From positions 248,001 through 312,000 of the forward strand of contig NZ_JAIMJB010000002.1 of assembly GCF_021295345.1 (NCBI RefSeq): a stretch of DNA of 64,000 nucleotides, written 5' to 3'. The position numbers and the translations under genes were made by a program. The DNA comes from Motilimonas eburnea (GTDB lineage: Bacteria; Pseudomonadota; Gammaproteobacteria; Enterobacterales; CBDFNC01). Positions 44,206 through 51,782 of this stretch are shown here, piece by piece (the stretch's first letter is position 1; each line of letters starts with the position of its first letter). The notes beneath the pieces were generated by a model. That model saw nothing but the letters and a program-made list of their open reading frames with translations, had not been told where the DNA came from and ran no database searches.

Positions 44206-44991
44206 ATGGATATCTTGATCTACCCGTTGCTCGGCGCTGTCGCTGGAACCATTGCTGGCTTATTTGGTTTAGGCGGTGGCATTATTATCGTCCCCGTATT
44301 GATATTCGCTTTTGGCATACTTGGTATGCCAACGAGTATTTTAGTTCACATGGCTGTCGGCACTTCTCTCGCCACCATTATTATCACCTCAACCAGTTCA
44401 GTGTTAGCTCACCACAAGCTGAAGGCCATCCATTGGACCGCTGTCAAACACATGAGCTTAGGCATAATTTTTGGCACGTTACTCGGTGCAGTTGCGGCCG
44501 ATTATGTTTCAGGTGAGCAGTTTAAAAAGCTCATAGGCTTATTCTCTTTGCTGGTCGCTTTGCAAATGGCGCTCAATTTAAAGCCCAAAGCGGCGCGTAG
44601 CTTACCTAACCAATCAGGACAAACCCTAGTGGGAACCATCATAGGCTCAGTGTCCGCTTTATTCGGCATTGGTGGTGGCTCGTTATCCGTGCCTTACTTT
44701 TCTTATTGCAGCGTCCCCATCGCCAACGCCATCGCTACCTCATCAGCACTGGGCTTGCCCATCGCCATCTTTGGCACCTTGGGCCATATTTATGCGGGCT
44801 GGGATGCCGCGAACCTTCCCGAATACAGCTTAGGCTACGTCTATTTACCCGCTTGGTTTGGCATCATCCTAACCAGCGCAATCTTTGCCAAGCTAGGGGC
44901 AAAATTAGCCCATCAGTTTCCGCCACTGCTGATGAAGCGCCTATTTGCCCTATTACTTTGCTTAGTTGCTGTTAAGTTTTTGTTTTTTTAA
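44206..44991 (+). CDS. TSUP-family (TauE/SafE) membrane permease
   Basis: A 261-residue membrane protein with 7-8 helices. The two family half-repeats are AGTIAGLFGLGGGIIIVPVL and SVSALFGIGGGSLSVPYFS, with VHMAVGTSLATIIITSTSS and IATSSALGLPIAI as the matching second motifs. TSUP proteins such as YfcA export or import sulfur-containing or small organic anions; the substrate here is unknown. The ATG has no good ribosome binding sequence. Confidence 0.9.
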   Translation: MDILIYPLLGAVAGTIAGLFGLGGGIIIVPVLIFAFGILGMPTSILVHMAVGTSLATIIITSTSSVLAHHKLKAIHWTAVKHMSLGIIFGTLLGAVAADYVSGEQFKKLIGLFSLLVALQMALNLKPKAARSLPNQSGQTLVGTIIGSVSALFGIGGGSLSVPYFSYCSVPIANAIATSSALGLPIAIFGTLGHIYAGWDAANLPEYSLGYVYLPAWFGIILTSAIFAKLGAKLAHQFPPLLMKRLFALLLCLVAVKFLFF

Positions 44992-45062
44992 TTCAGCACC
45001 GCCTAAACTTGCAACACATTGACGCATCTTTAGGCGGTTAAACAAAAATGTAAGAATATATA

Positions 45063-45091
45063 TTGAAATCAGCCAGCCCATACGCAATAAT
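45063..45091 (+). promoter_or_regulatory. Candidate promoter of 4.5S RNA
   Basis: TTGAAA (45063-45068) and AATAAT (45086-45091) are separated by exactly 17 bp. A start near 45098 would give a 5' leader of about 23 nt before the mature RNA, like the RNase P-cleaved leader of E. coli pre-4.5S RNA. Confidence 0.5.
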
Positions 45092-45120
45092 GCGCATTGT
45101 TGCGAAAGCAATGTATCTAT

Positions 45121-45233
45121 GGTGACCCTAGGGTCCTCTCGCATTGATACTCCGTGAACTCGGCCAGGACCGGAAGGTAGCAACCGCAGCGGATGACTCA
45201 AGTGCCGGGATGTGGCTTTAGGGTTACCACCCA
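45121..45233 (+). ncRNA. ffs: Signal recognition particle 4.5S RNA
   Basis: The conserved SRP apical region is clear: GGCCAGGACCGGAAGGTAGC followed by AACCGCAGCGGATGACTC and GTGCCGGGATGTGGC, matching helix 8 of bacterial SRP RNA with its GGAA tetraloop. The 5' end GGTGACCCTA (45121-45130) pairs with TAGGGTTACC (45219-45228) to close the long hairpin. Length of about 113 nt fits E. coli 4.5S RNA (114 nt). It binds Ffh and directs cotranslational membrane insertion. Ends are estimated from the closing stem. Confidence 0.95.
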
Positions 45234-45553
45234 AACTCCCAAAAAACTTCGTTCGAAATCATAAGTTCAATTCCCTCGTATCAGAAAGCTGCATAAATCT
45301 ATACACTAGTACCGCCTTTGTCCACGACATCAGCTCCACAGCAGCTTACAGGCTAAAACCGGCTAGTTATTTTGGGAGCCTGTCTGACTCGTACCACGGT
45401 TTTAGGCCCTTATAACCCCACTTCTTTAAGTACTCTATTTGACAAGGGTCACCAAGATGATGATCATGCCTATGGACAAAGTAGCGTTAACCTTAGCCTT
45501 CTGTTGCCATAAGGCCAATCTTGTTTGAACACTGATGTAAGACGGAACAAACT
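45234..45553 (+). other. Gene-free region between ffs and the nitroreductase
   Basis: About 320 bp. I looked for a tRNA and for a second RNA gene and saw neither. No strong terminator hairpin follows ffs. The last ~60 bp should hold the nitroreductase promoter; the ATG at 45554 has a weak GGAAC upstream. Confidence 0.5.
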
Positions 45554-46207
45554 ATGCACCCTATTCTTGAAGATTTAAATAAACGTTACACCTCAAAACG
45601 TTATGATCCAACTAAGCGCATTCCAGCAGAAGATCTAGCGGTGATTTATGAAGCCATGCGCTTATCGTCGTCTTCTATTAACTCTCAACCTTGGAAGTTT
45701 ATCGTCATTGAAAGTGATGCCGCGAAACAGCGCATGCACGACACCTTTGCCAATAAATTTCAATTTAATCAACCTCATATCAAGGCCGCATCACATATCG
45801 TGTTGTTTGCTCATAATCCAAAATACACGCGTGAGGATTATGCCAAGGTGGTTGATAAGGGCATTAAAGATGGCCGCACTCAACCCGAAGACAGAGAGAA
45901 AGCCTTTGGCAGTTTTGCGTTTGCTACTTTAAACACAGATGAAAATGGCAATACGGCGGCGTGGACCAAGGCGCAAACCTATTTAGCCTTAGGTAATACC
46001 TTGCATACCTTAGCGCGTTTAGGGATAGATTCAACCTGCTTAGAGGGCGTCGACAGCGCCATGATCAGCGAGATCTTTAAAGATGAACTTGATGGTTATG
46101 TCTGTGAAGTGGGTCTGGCCATGGGTTACCACCACCCAGAGGAAGACTATAATGCCAAGCTACCGAAATCCCGTTTAGCTGCCGAAGACGTAATCAAAAT
46201 CCTTTGA
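45554..46207 (+). CDS. NAD(P)H nitroreductase, NfsB-like
   Basis: A 217-residue FMN-dependent reductase of the NfsB/nitroreductase family, acting on nitroaromatics or quinones. It has the flavin site RYTSKRYDPTKRIP, MRLSSSSINSQPWKFIVI, and GNTLHTLARLGIDSTCLEGVD with the C-terminal ECGLAMGY-type CEVGLAMGYHHPEED. It is about the length of E. coli NfsB (217 aa). It is transcribed alone and converges on the mazG-like gene. Confidence 0.92.
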   Translation: MHPILEDLNKRYTSKRYDPTKRIPAEDLAVIYEAMRLSSSSINSQPWKFIVIESDAAKQRMHDTFANKFQFNQPHIKAASHIVLFAHNPKYTREDYAKVVDKGIKDGRTQPEDREKAFGSFAFATLNTDENGNTAAWTKAQTYLALGNTLHTLARLGIDSTCLEGVDSAMISEIFKDELDGYVCEVGLAMGYHHPEEDYNAKLPKSRLAAEDVIKIL

Positions 46208-46303
46208 GCTGACATAGTGTTACTCAGCTCTATTTAACTCTTGGTTAGGGTGAGCTTGTATTTGCCTTATTCGCCGAGCAAGCTCGCCTCCCACAAGGTT
46301 AGT

Positions 46304-46345
46304 TAATTCTTAAGCCCAGTTCAGAACGAGCAGGCTTAAGAATTA
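46304..46345. other. Perfect 13-bp inverted repeat between convergent genes
   Basis: TAATTCTTAAGCC (46304-46316) and its complement (46333-46345) with a 16-nt loop. The right arm covers the stop codon of the mazG-like gene on the minus strand. It could serve as a transcription end for both converging genes, though no long T run is seen. Confidence 0.5.
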
Positions 46346-46737
46346 TCATCATCTAACCCAAGTTGGTCGTTGTTGATAGCCGCTTGCTCCTGCGCTAAAG
46401 CCACTTTTTGCTTAGCTTTCACCTCATCCCAATCGATGCCATGCTCAATGGCCGAAATACGCTCTTCGTACTTCTGACACGCTCTTTTTACAATCGCGTC
46501 AAGTTTCACACCTGTCTCTTTTTCAAGAGCAAACACGGCATTCAAGTAGTCCCACAGAACATCGCCAAGCTCTTCTTCCAGATAACATATTCGATTATTG
46601 GGAATTTCTTCGATGACTTCATCCACTTCTTTTTTAATCTCGGCTAAATAGGTGGATGATCCAGCGTACCAAGTATTGTCTTTATCATACTCGGATTTAC
46701 GCTTAACAAGGGCAATCAATGGGTCAAAGTCTGGCAT
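46336..46737 (-). CDS. MazG-like nucleotide pyrophosphohydrolase
   Basis: A 133-residue all-alpha NTP pyrophosphohydrolase related to MazG. Metal-binding acidic helices are in EIKKEVDEVIEEI and CYLEEELGDVLWDYLNAVF, followed by CQKYEERI. Such enzymes cleave NTPs, often non-canonical or dNTPs, to NMP and pyrophosphate. It is a single-domain form, half the size of E. coli MazG. It follows the racemase gene by 17 bp on the same strand. Confidence 0.88.
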   Translation of the reverse strand: MPDFDPLIALVKRKSEYDKDNTWYAGSSTYLAEIKKEVDEVIEEIPNNRICYLEEELGDVLWDYLNAVFALEKETGVKLDAIVKRACQKYEERISAIEHGIDWDEVKAKQKVALAQEQAAINNDQLGLDDDNS

Positions 46738-46754
46738 TATTCTGTTCCATCATG

Positions 46755-47450
46755 TTATCGCGATAGCGCCCATTGTATCCCCTGCTCTGCGTGGATCGCA
46801 GTGGTATCATATAAGGGCACGTCAGTGTCGCCTTGGTTTATCAATAAAGCAATTTCCGTACAGCCCAAAATAATGCCTTGAGCTCCTTTCTGATGTAACA
46901 GACTGATTATATTCGAATATATGTCCTTTGACTCTGGCTTTATAACACCTTGGCATAGTTCATTGTAAATAATGTCGTGGATCTGGGTTTGTTCATCTTC
47001 AGTAGGAACCAAGACTTCAATATCAAAGTGCTGGCTTATTCTTCCCTTATAAAAGTCTTGAGCCATGGTAAAACGCGTTCCCAGCAATCCCACCTTAGTG
47101 ATACCGTCGTCTTTTAGCTTTGTACCTGTCGCATCGGCAATATGTAAGATGGGAATGGAGATGTTGGCGGCTATTTCTGGGGCCACTTTATGCATAGTAT
47201 TTGTGCAAATCATTAAAAAGTCTGCGCCTGCACGCTCTACTGCTTGGGCGGCGTCCGTTAAGATTTGAGTCATCTTAGGCCAATCACCTTGACGCTGTAA
47301 TTTTTCAATTTCATCGAAATCAAGGCTAAACAAGCACAGTTTAGCCGAATGCAAACCACCCATCTGTGCTTTTACGCCTCGATTGAGGGCTTGGTAATAA
47401 CTAACGGTGGACTCCCAACTCATGCCGCCGATTAACCCTATGGTCTTCAT
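46755..47450 (-). CDS. Aspartate/glutamate racemase-family protein
   Basis: A 231-residue Asp/Glu racemase superfamily protein, YgeA-like. The two catalytic cysteine regions are in MICTNTMHKVAPEI and IILGCTEIALLINQ, and IGLIGGMSWESTVSYYQALN is the usual start. It may interconvert L- and D-amino acids; the substrate (Asp, Glu or a hydrophobic one) cannot be told. It heads a two-gene unit with the MazG-like gene. Confidence 0.9.
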   Translation of the reverse strand: MKTIGLIGGMSWESTVSYYQALNRGVKAQMGGLHSAKLCLFSLDFDEIEKLQRQGDWPKMTQILTDAAQAVERAGADFLMICTNTMHKVAPEIAANISIPILHIADATGTKLKDDGITKVGLLGTRFTMAQDFYKGRISQHFDIEVLVPTEDEQTQIHDIIYNELCQGVIKPESKDIYSNIISLLHQKGAQGIILGCTEIALLINQGDTDVPLYDTTAIHAEQGIQWALSR

Positions 47451-47501
47451 CTTACCTCCCGCTTAAAGTTGAACATCACTGTCATTGATGGAAATACGTT
47501 A

Positions 47502-47906
47502 CTAAGCACCCAGTAAAGGTAAGTGCTTTCGCTGCTGATAAGTGAGAGCCAAGGTCAGGCAATGCCTAATCGGGGCTTCGGGTAACGGCTGAGTTAATGA
47601 CAACACAATGGCTCGATTACCTTCAAAGCGTAATTGCTCACCATAAAGCTCACGAAAGGTATCGACTAGCTTAGTTTGGCAATGAAAAAACAGGTAGTAA
47701 TGATCAGGTGTGTTTGGTTTCCAATCGATCCTGACAGGGCTTCCTGTTTTAACGCGATAACTCGGCTCACCCCATTTTAAACTTTCTTCTACTGGCTCCG
47801 CCGTTAGCTGCTCGGCAAGCGCAAAGATGAGTGCGCGCATTTTTACTAGCGGCGCGCTTACATGGTCGGGATAAGTTGCGAAATGGGCTTTTACCACTGG
47901 GTTCAT
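47502..47906 (-). CDS. DUF1801 protein
   Basis: A 134-residue cytoplasmic protein of the DUF1801 (YdhG-like) group: MRALIFALAEQLTAEPVEESL, KWGEPSYRVKTGSPVRIDW, YYLFFHCQTKLVDTFRELYG and an acidic-hydrophobic C-terminus. The family folds like iron-sulfur assembly frataxin-like proteins but has no defined activity. It is transcribed alone, 51 bp upstream of the racemase gene. Confidence 0.85.
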   Translation of the reverse strand: MNPVVKAHFATYPDHVSAPLVKMRALIFALAEQLTAEPVEESLKWGEPSYRVKTGSPVRIDWKPNTPDHYYLFFHCQTKLVDTFRELYGEQLRFEGNRAIVLSLTQPLPEAPIRHCLTLALTYQQRKHLPLLGA

Positions 47907-47958
47907 TCATCACCACCTTGGAAAGCTGATCGTAAATTAAGCAAGCTGCAAGCTCAGA

Positions 47959-48711
47959 TTACGCTGGAAACGGCAGCTCACCATTAATTAAAAAGTCATT
48001 GATACTAAAGCGCACAACTTGGTTTTGGTGTAGCAGTTTAAACGCCACCGTGTCGGCATCAATTTCACACAAAATGCCAAAGGTCGCAAGGGGCTGGCGT
48101 TGAACTAAGGCTTGTGGCTCAAACAAACCCACGCAAATATCCCCTGTTTTACCTCGGGCAGATTGATATTCAAAAGCAATCACACCCGCTTCACGCATGG
48201 CTGAGCCTAATTGCTGGCAAATACGGTAATCGGTGGGGTTTACCAGGTCGCTATGCCCGTCAAATGGAGCTTGGTGCAGCTTAATACCTTTGTCGGTTTG
48301 ATAGCCAACGGTAAATAAGGTGTGCTCCGTGCGCATCTTGGCTTTGATGGGCGGGGCGTCCATCGCATACCAAAACACAAAGCGATAATAGGCTGACTCA
48401 ATTAGCGTGGCCTGCTCTGATGCGCCGCCGTAGAAAATACTTGGCTCATGGGTTTGACCAAAGCGAGAGCCCCATTGCAGGGGTGGATAACGAAACGGGG
48501 TTTTTAACAAATAATGCAGATCGCCGTGGGCTAAATCTTGGCTCGGGTAGTCTGGCTTGGCCTGTTCGAGCAAATCTTCAAGGATGGCTTGTTCATCAAG
48601 GTTATCGACCAGTGACAAGGTAGCAATTTGCTCTTGGCTTTCAACCAAACGATATAATACCCCGTCAACGGGCGTGATGGCTTTTTCACCTTGGCATGCT
48701 TGCCACAACAT
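47959..48711 (-). CDS. RES-domain toxin of a Xre-RES toxin-antitoxin pair
   Basis: A 250-residue RES-domain protein. RES toxins kill or stop cells by degrading NAD+, using conserved Arg, Tyr, Glu and Ser residues. Candidate active-site segments are VLYRLVES, WGSRFGQTHEPSIFYGG, ATLIESAYYRFVFWY and VIAFEYQSARG. Its ATG overlaps the antitoxin stop by one base (TAATG), giving coupled translation. It is longer than many RES proteins (about 150-230 aa) because of an extra ~50 residues at the N-terminus. Confidence 0.87.
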   Translation of the reverse strand: MLWQACQGEKAITPVDGVLYRLVESQEQIATLSLVDNLDEQAILEDLLEQAKPDYPSQDLAHGDLHYLLKTPFRYPPLQWGSRFGQTHEPSIFYGGASEQATLIESAYYRFVFWYAMDAPPIKAKMRTEHTLFTVGYQTDKGIKLHQAPFDGHSDLVNPTDYRICQQLGSAMREAGVIAFEYQSARGKTGDICVGLFEPQALVQRQPLATFGILCEIDADTVAFKLLHQNQVVRFSINDFLINGELPFPA

Positions 48712-49073
48712 TAAAGCTTGCCTCGCATACCATCAAGGTAACGTAATACGGTCATCAAACCCTGAATGGACTTGATTTGCTCTTTAGGCACACCCCGGGT
48801 GATTTTATTGTGGCTTTGCATAAAATGTTGCATCCACTGCTTATCCCCCCCGGTTGACGCATAAAGTGCACGTGCTAGCCGGATCAATAACAGGGCCAAC
48901 TCACCTTGTTTCGACTTAGGGTCGAGCGCTGTTAATCGGCTTAAGCCGGTACGGTGGATGCCAATGACCGCCGCAAGTTCTGTTTTGTTTAACGCAAGTT
49001 GCTCACCTACGTTGAGTAGTGCCTTAGCCAATACTTGATTTGGTGTCACCACAGCTTGTTCTAATGCAGCCAT
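48711..49073 (-). CDS. Xre/MbcA/ParS-type antitoxin
   Basis: A 120-residue antitoxin with an Xre-like helix-turn-helix (LALNKTELAAVIGIHRTGLS, about residues 28-47) and a C-terminal DUF2384/MbcA region (LIRLARALYASTGGDKQWMQ, FMQSHNKITRGVPKEQI) that binds the RES toxin. AGGAGATATG gives a good ribosome binding site. Its promoter carries a perfect 8-bp inverted repeat around the -10, typical for autorepression. Antitoxin-first order with a TAATG overlap is normal for this family. Confidence 0.9.
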   Translation of the reverse strand: MAALEQAVVTPNQVLAKALLNVGEQLALNKTELAAVIGIHRTGLSRLTALDPKSKQGELALLLIRLARALYASTGGDKQWMQHFMQSHNKITRGVPKEQIKSIQGLMTVLRYLDGMRGKL

Positions 49074-49095
49074 ATCTCCTCCGTCTAAATGTCAC

Positions 49096-49134
49096 TTTTG
49101 CACATATTATAGCGCCAGCGTGCAAAATTAACAA
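49096..49134 (-). promoter_or_regulatory. Promoter and operator of the Xre-RES operon
   Basis: On the minus strand a TTGTTA -35 (49134-49129) and a consensus TATAAT -10 (49111-49106) are spaced 17 bp. A perfect 8-bp inverted repeat TTTTGCAC/GTGCAAAA (49096-49103 with 49120-49127, 16 bp apart) brackets the -10. It is the expected autoregulatory operator for the antitoxin. Confidence 0.75.
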
Positions 49135-49364
49135 ACCTATCCAGAAGCAGGCCACAACCAGCTAACAGAAAACCCATTTCCGCTATATGTTGGTACGAAT
49201 GCCTATATCAACTTGATGGCGCACTTGTGAAGGGCACACTTTACAGATTGCTTGGATTTTTGGGTTTTGCGAGAAGAGACAAGGATGCACGCTCGGGGAT
49301 CCCATCACCACATGTACTGCGGCGAGTAGGCTCAAGCGAGCACCTTAACAACCTTTGAAGGGGA

Positions 49365-49934
49365 TTATTCTGCTAACGCAAACTGGCGATACTGAGGGTC
49401 AACCAGATCTTGATCTAAGGTAAGATCATTGAGGCTCGCTAACGGCTCAACCACGGCAAACTTCCAGGTAAAACCAGCCGCTTTAGCCTTAGCCACATAA
49501 GCCTCACCTGCAGCACTCACCTCACGGGGTTTACCTGGCTCTTTTGCTGTTTGTAAGCCTAACTGCTCCAACAAGGTGTTAATTTTTGCCGCGCCAACAT
49601 CAAATAGCTTACCTAACAAAGTCGGTGTAAACTCATCTTTTTCAATTGCTTTTTCAATTGCAGTGATGGTGTCTAGGGGGTGGTTAACAGAAAATGTTGA
49701 CGCAACACTTGGCTCACTTTCAGTTTTTTCCACTGCCGCAGGCTGCGCTGGCTCGACAGATTGAGTCGCTTGTTGGATTGGCTCTACAACCGGCTCGGCC
49801 TTAGGTTTTTGGGCAACCGCGGGACGACTTGCGTTTTGTTTACGCTCAGCTAATCGCTGCGCTTTTAAGGCTTTTTGCTGGTTGTATTTTTGTTTTTTGT
49901 TCTTGGCTCGTGCTTGACGTTTAGCTAACTTCAT
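49365..49934 (-). CDS. Hypothetical basic protein with C-terminal helical domain
   Basis: A 189-residue protein. The first ~40 residues are very lysine/arginine/glutamine rich (AKRQARAKNKKQKYNQQKAL), suggesting nucleic acid or ribosome contact. A Pro/Glu/Ala linker follows to about residue 80. The last ~100 residues (FTPTLLGKLFDVGAAKINTL, LEQLGLQTAKEPGKPREVSA, EAYVAKAKAAGFTWKFAVVE) look like a compact winged-helix-like domain. I do not recognise the family. A good promoter lies 90 bp upstream (TTGCCG, 16 bp, TATAAT). Confidence 0.7.
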   Translation of the reverse strand: MKLAKRQARAKNKKQKYNQQKALKAQRLAERKQNASRPAVAQKPKAEPVVEPIQQATQSVEPAQPAAVEKTESEPSVASTFSVNHPLDTITAIEKAIEKDEFTPTLLGKLFDVGAAKINTLLEQLGLQTAKEPGKPREVSAAGEAYVAKAKAAGFTWKFAVVEPLASLNDLTLDQDLVDPQYRQFALAE

Positions 49935-50020
49935 TACTACTTTATTCCATTGGCGATGCAGGTAACTGACACAAATGTGCCAACGCGTCCGTTTCGGCTT
50001 GCGCTAAATTTAAGCCGTGC

Positions 50021-50048
50021 ATTATAAAGCATGATTCACGCGCGGCAA
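50021..50048 (-). promoter_or_regulatory. Promoter upstream of the basic hypothetical protein
   Basis: On the minus strand TTGCCG (50048-50043) and TATAAT (50026-50021) are separated by 16 bp. A start near 50014 would give a leader of about 80 nt before the ATG at 49934. The gene-free stretch from 50049 to 50324 otherwise shows nothing I can support. Confidence 0.55.
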
Positions 50049-50324
50049 ATTGCGCCTGCTCAAGCTTGCGGCAGATCTCATTATCACAATACCGTGCTAA
50101 CACAGAGAGCTAAGATACAGCGCTAAAGCCAAGAGCGACAACCAAAGACAAGCTAAGGACGATTTCAGGAGCAAGTCTAGAGATAAGTCAATAGACTAGT
50201 CTAAAGCGTAACCTGATTTTTGCCCCGCCAAATAACTGCCTCATCCTATTAGTTTATTGCCTAATCTGTTACCAAGTTTGGTATTGGATATGAGTCATCA
50301 ATACAAAAAAGCATGATGGCATAA

Positions 50325-50726
50325 TTATTCTTTGTCATATACCTTGTAACCTTTTTGTTCTAAGCAATTGCGTAATACTAAGGCTTGTTGCTTGGTTGCG
50401 TCATTGGCGCCGCCTAACGCCCCTGCACCCGCACCGATCGCACTGCCTATTGCTGCGCCAATTAACGCGCCTTCTAAGCCTTCGTCAATCGCACCCGCCA
50501 CGCCACCAACCAATGCCCCCGATACCGCACCATTGATCCCTTCTGTTTTAGCGTATTCTTGCTTGTCTAATTGTTCGGCGTAGCTTTCGCAATATTCGCG
50601 ATCGGCTTGATATTGCTGCGGATCCACTTTTGTCATATCCACCACAGGCGCCCTGTTATAAGAACATCCCATGGTCGACACCGCCAGCCCCCCCACTAAA
50701 GATAAAGCAATCATTCGACATTTCAT
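50325..50726 (-). CDS. Glycine-zipper lipoprotein
   Basis: A 133-residue lipoprotein (leader ending VSTMGC, C21) with a conserved N-terminal segment VDPQQYQADREYCESYAEQL and a glycine-zipper membrane region (GINGAVSGALVGGVAGAIDE, then GLEGALIGAAIGSAIGAGAG). It ends with a Cys and KGYKVYDKE. Such proteins insert in the outer membrane; their function is unclear. It is transcribed alone. Confidence 0.85.
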   Translation of the reverse strand: MKCRMIALSLVGGLAVSTMGCSYNRAPVVDMTKVDPQQYQADREYCESYAEQLDKQEYAKTEGINGAVSGALVGGVAGAIDEGLEGALIGAAIGSAIGAGAGALGGANDATKQQALVLRNCLEQKGYKVYDKE

Positions 50727-50931
50727 AACATCACTCCGTTGTTAAACTATGAACACAATAGCGCCACCAGCAAGATGGATCTGTGGTCTTTTTGTTATCA
50801 AATGTATGAAAGTGTAATGATGAAGAGACAAAAGGGATCAAACCGGGTGCAGTGAAGGTGCAACGAGCGTGAAGCCAGACCAATTAAGGTTCAGGCAACA
50901 CAACCCGTAAAGATAAAGAACTGAAAGTGCC

Positions 50932-51546
50932 CTACTCTTGTTTTAGTTCTATCATAGGTCGCCACATCTCAAGCAGCTCAGCTTCACTTGGAATTTCTCC
51001 ATGTTCAATCTTTCGGATCACTTTACACGGGGAGCCAACGGCCAAGCAGTCCTCGGGGATGTCTTTTGTCACCACACTGCCCGCGCCAATCACGCTGCGC
51101 GCCCCTATGGTAACCCCGCCTAATACGATGACGCCAGCCCCCAACCAAACACTGTCACCAATGTTGATAGGGTTACCGGTGGCAAAAGGTAAAACGCGAT
51201 CAGCCATATCCAAAGGATGGCCTGCGGTGCTGATCACCGAGTTAGGGCCAATTTGCACATAACGACCAAAATGCACGGGTGCGATATCTAATATTTTAAC
51301 CCCTGCATTTAAAAAGCCCCCCTCAGCAAAATGAATATTTTTGCCCATATCGCAATAAAATGGCGGCACAATGTTAGCGCCATTATGGCTGCCAAGCAGT
51401 GAAGACAAAATGTTGCTTTTGAGTTTATGCTGGGACGGCCTAGCATGATTAAAATCGTAAAGCTTTTCTTTCACTTGGGTTTGAAAGGCAAACAATTCAG
51501 GGGAGATGGGGATTTTAACCTCAAAGTCATCAAGTGAATGGCTCAT
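50932..51546 (-). CDS. Maa/LacA-type hexapeptide-repeat acetyltransferase
   Basis: A 204-residue left-handed beta-helix acetyltransferase resembling maltose or galactoside O-acetyltransferase. The C-terminal domain has isoleucine-patch repeats: DIAPVHFGRYVQIGPNSVIS, AGHPLDMADRV, NIGDSVWLGAGVIVLGGVTI and GARSVIGAGSVVTKDIPEDC. The catalytic histidine is probably that of TAGHPLD. The N-terminal ~55 residues form the usual helical cap. Acceptor substrate unknown. Confidence 0.85.
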   Translation of the reverse strand: MSHSLDDFEVKIPISPELFAFQTQVKEKLYDFNHARPSQHKLKSNILSSLLGSHNGANIVPPFYCDMGKNIHFAEGGFLNAGVKILDIAPVHFGRYVQIGPNSVISTAGHPLDMADRVLPFATGNPINIGDSVWLGAGVIVLGGVTIGARSVIGAGSVVTKDIPEDCLAVGSPCKVIRKIEHGEIPSEAELLEMWRPMIELKQE

Positions 51547-51638
51547 CGTCTTGTCGCTCCAGCTAGGTACTCATTTGCATCCTAGCTATAAATCGCCCCT
51601 TCAACAACATAAATATCTAAATTTTAAGGGCTATGTCA

Positions 51639-51782
51639 TCAGCTTGATTTATTATTTCGGCATCGCACCGAACAGTATTTAACGTGTTCCCAGTCTCGTT
51701 GCCATTTTTTTCGCCAACTAAAAGGACGCTGGCAAACACAGCATATTTTGGTCGGCAATTGAGACTTGCGCGTCATTTTCAT
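51639..51782 (-). CDS. DUF2256 small zinc-ribbon protein
   Basis: A 47-residue protein overlapping the cryptochrome stop by 4 nt (ATGA). It reads [20 protein letters not shown] and then VKYCSVRC, the standard DUF2256 pattern with paired CxxC/CxxxC zinc ligands. DUF2256 genes are commonly next to photolyase/cryptochrome genes, so a supporting role there is likely; the function is otherwise unknown. GGGGGAAGG precedes the ATG. A second in-frame ATG six bases later is also possible. Confidence 0.85.
   Translation of the reverse strand: MKMTRKSQLPTKICCVCQRPFSWRKKWQRDWEHVKYCSVRCRNNKSS

Noticed and set aside
44962-45234. Minus-strand frame across the 4.5S RNA region
   Set aside because: It is antisense to ffs, whose conserved SRP structure explains the sequence.
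45234-45553. Possible tRNA after ffs
   Set aside because: A TTCGAAAT-like stretch suggested a T arm, but no acceptor stem or anticodon arm could be formed.
49942-50022. 26-codon frame upstream of the basic hypothetical protein
   Set aside because: Its ATG overlaps the -10 box of the only visible promoter, so it would not be in that transcript; no ribosome binding site.
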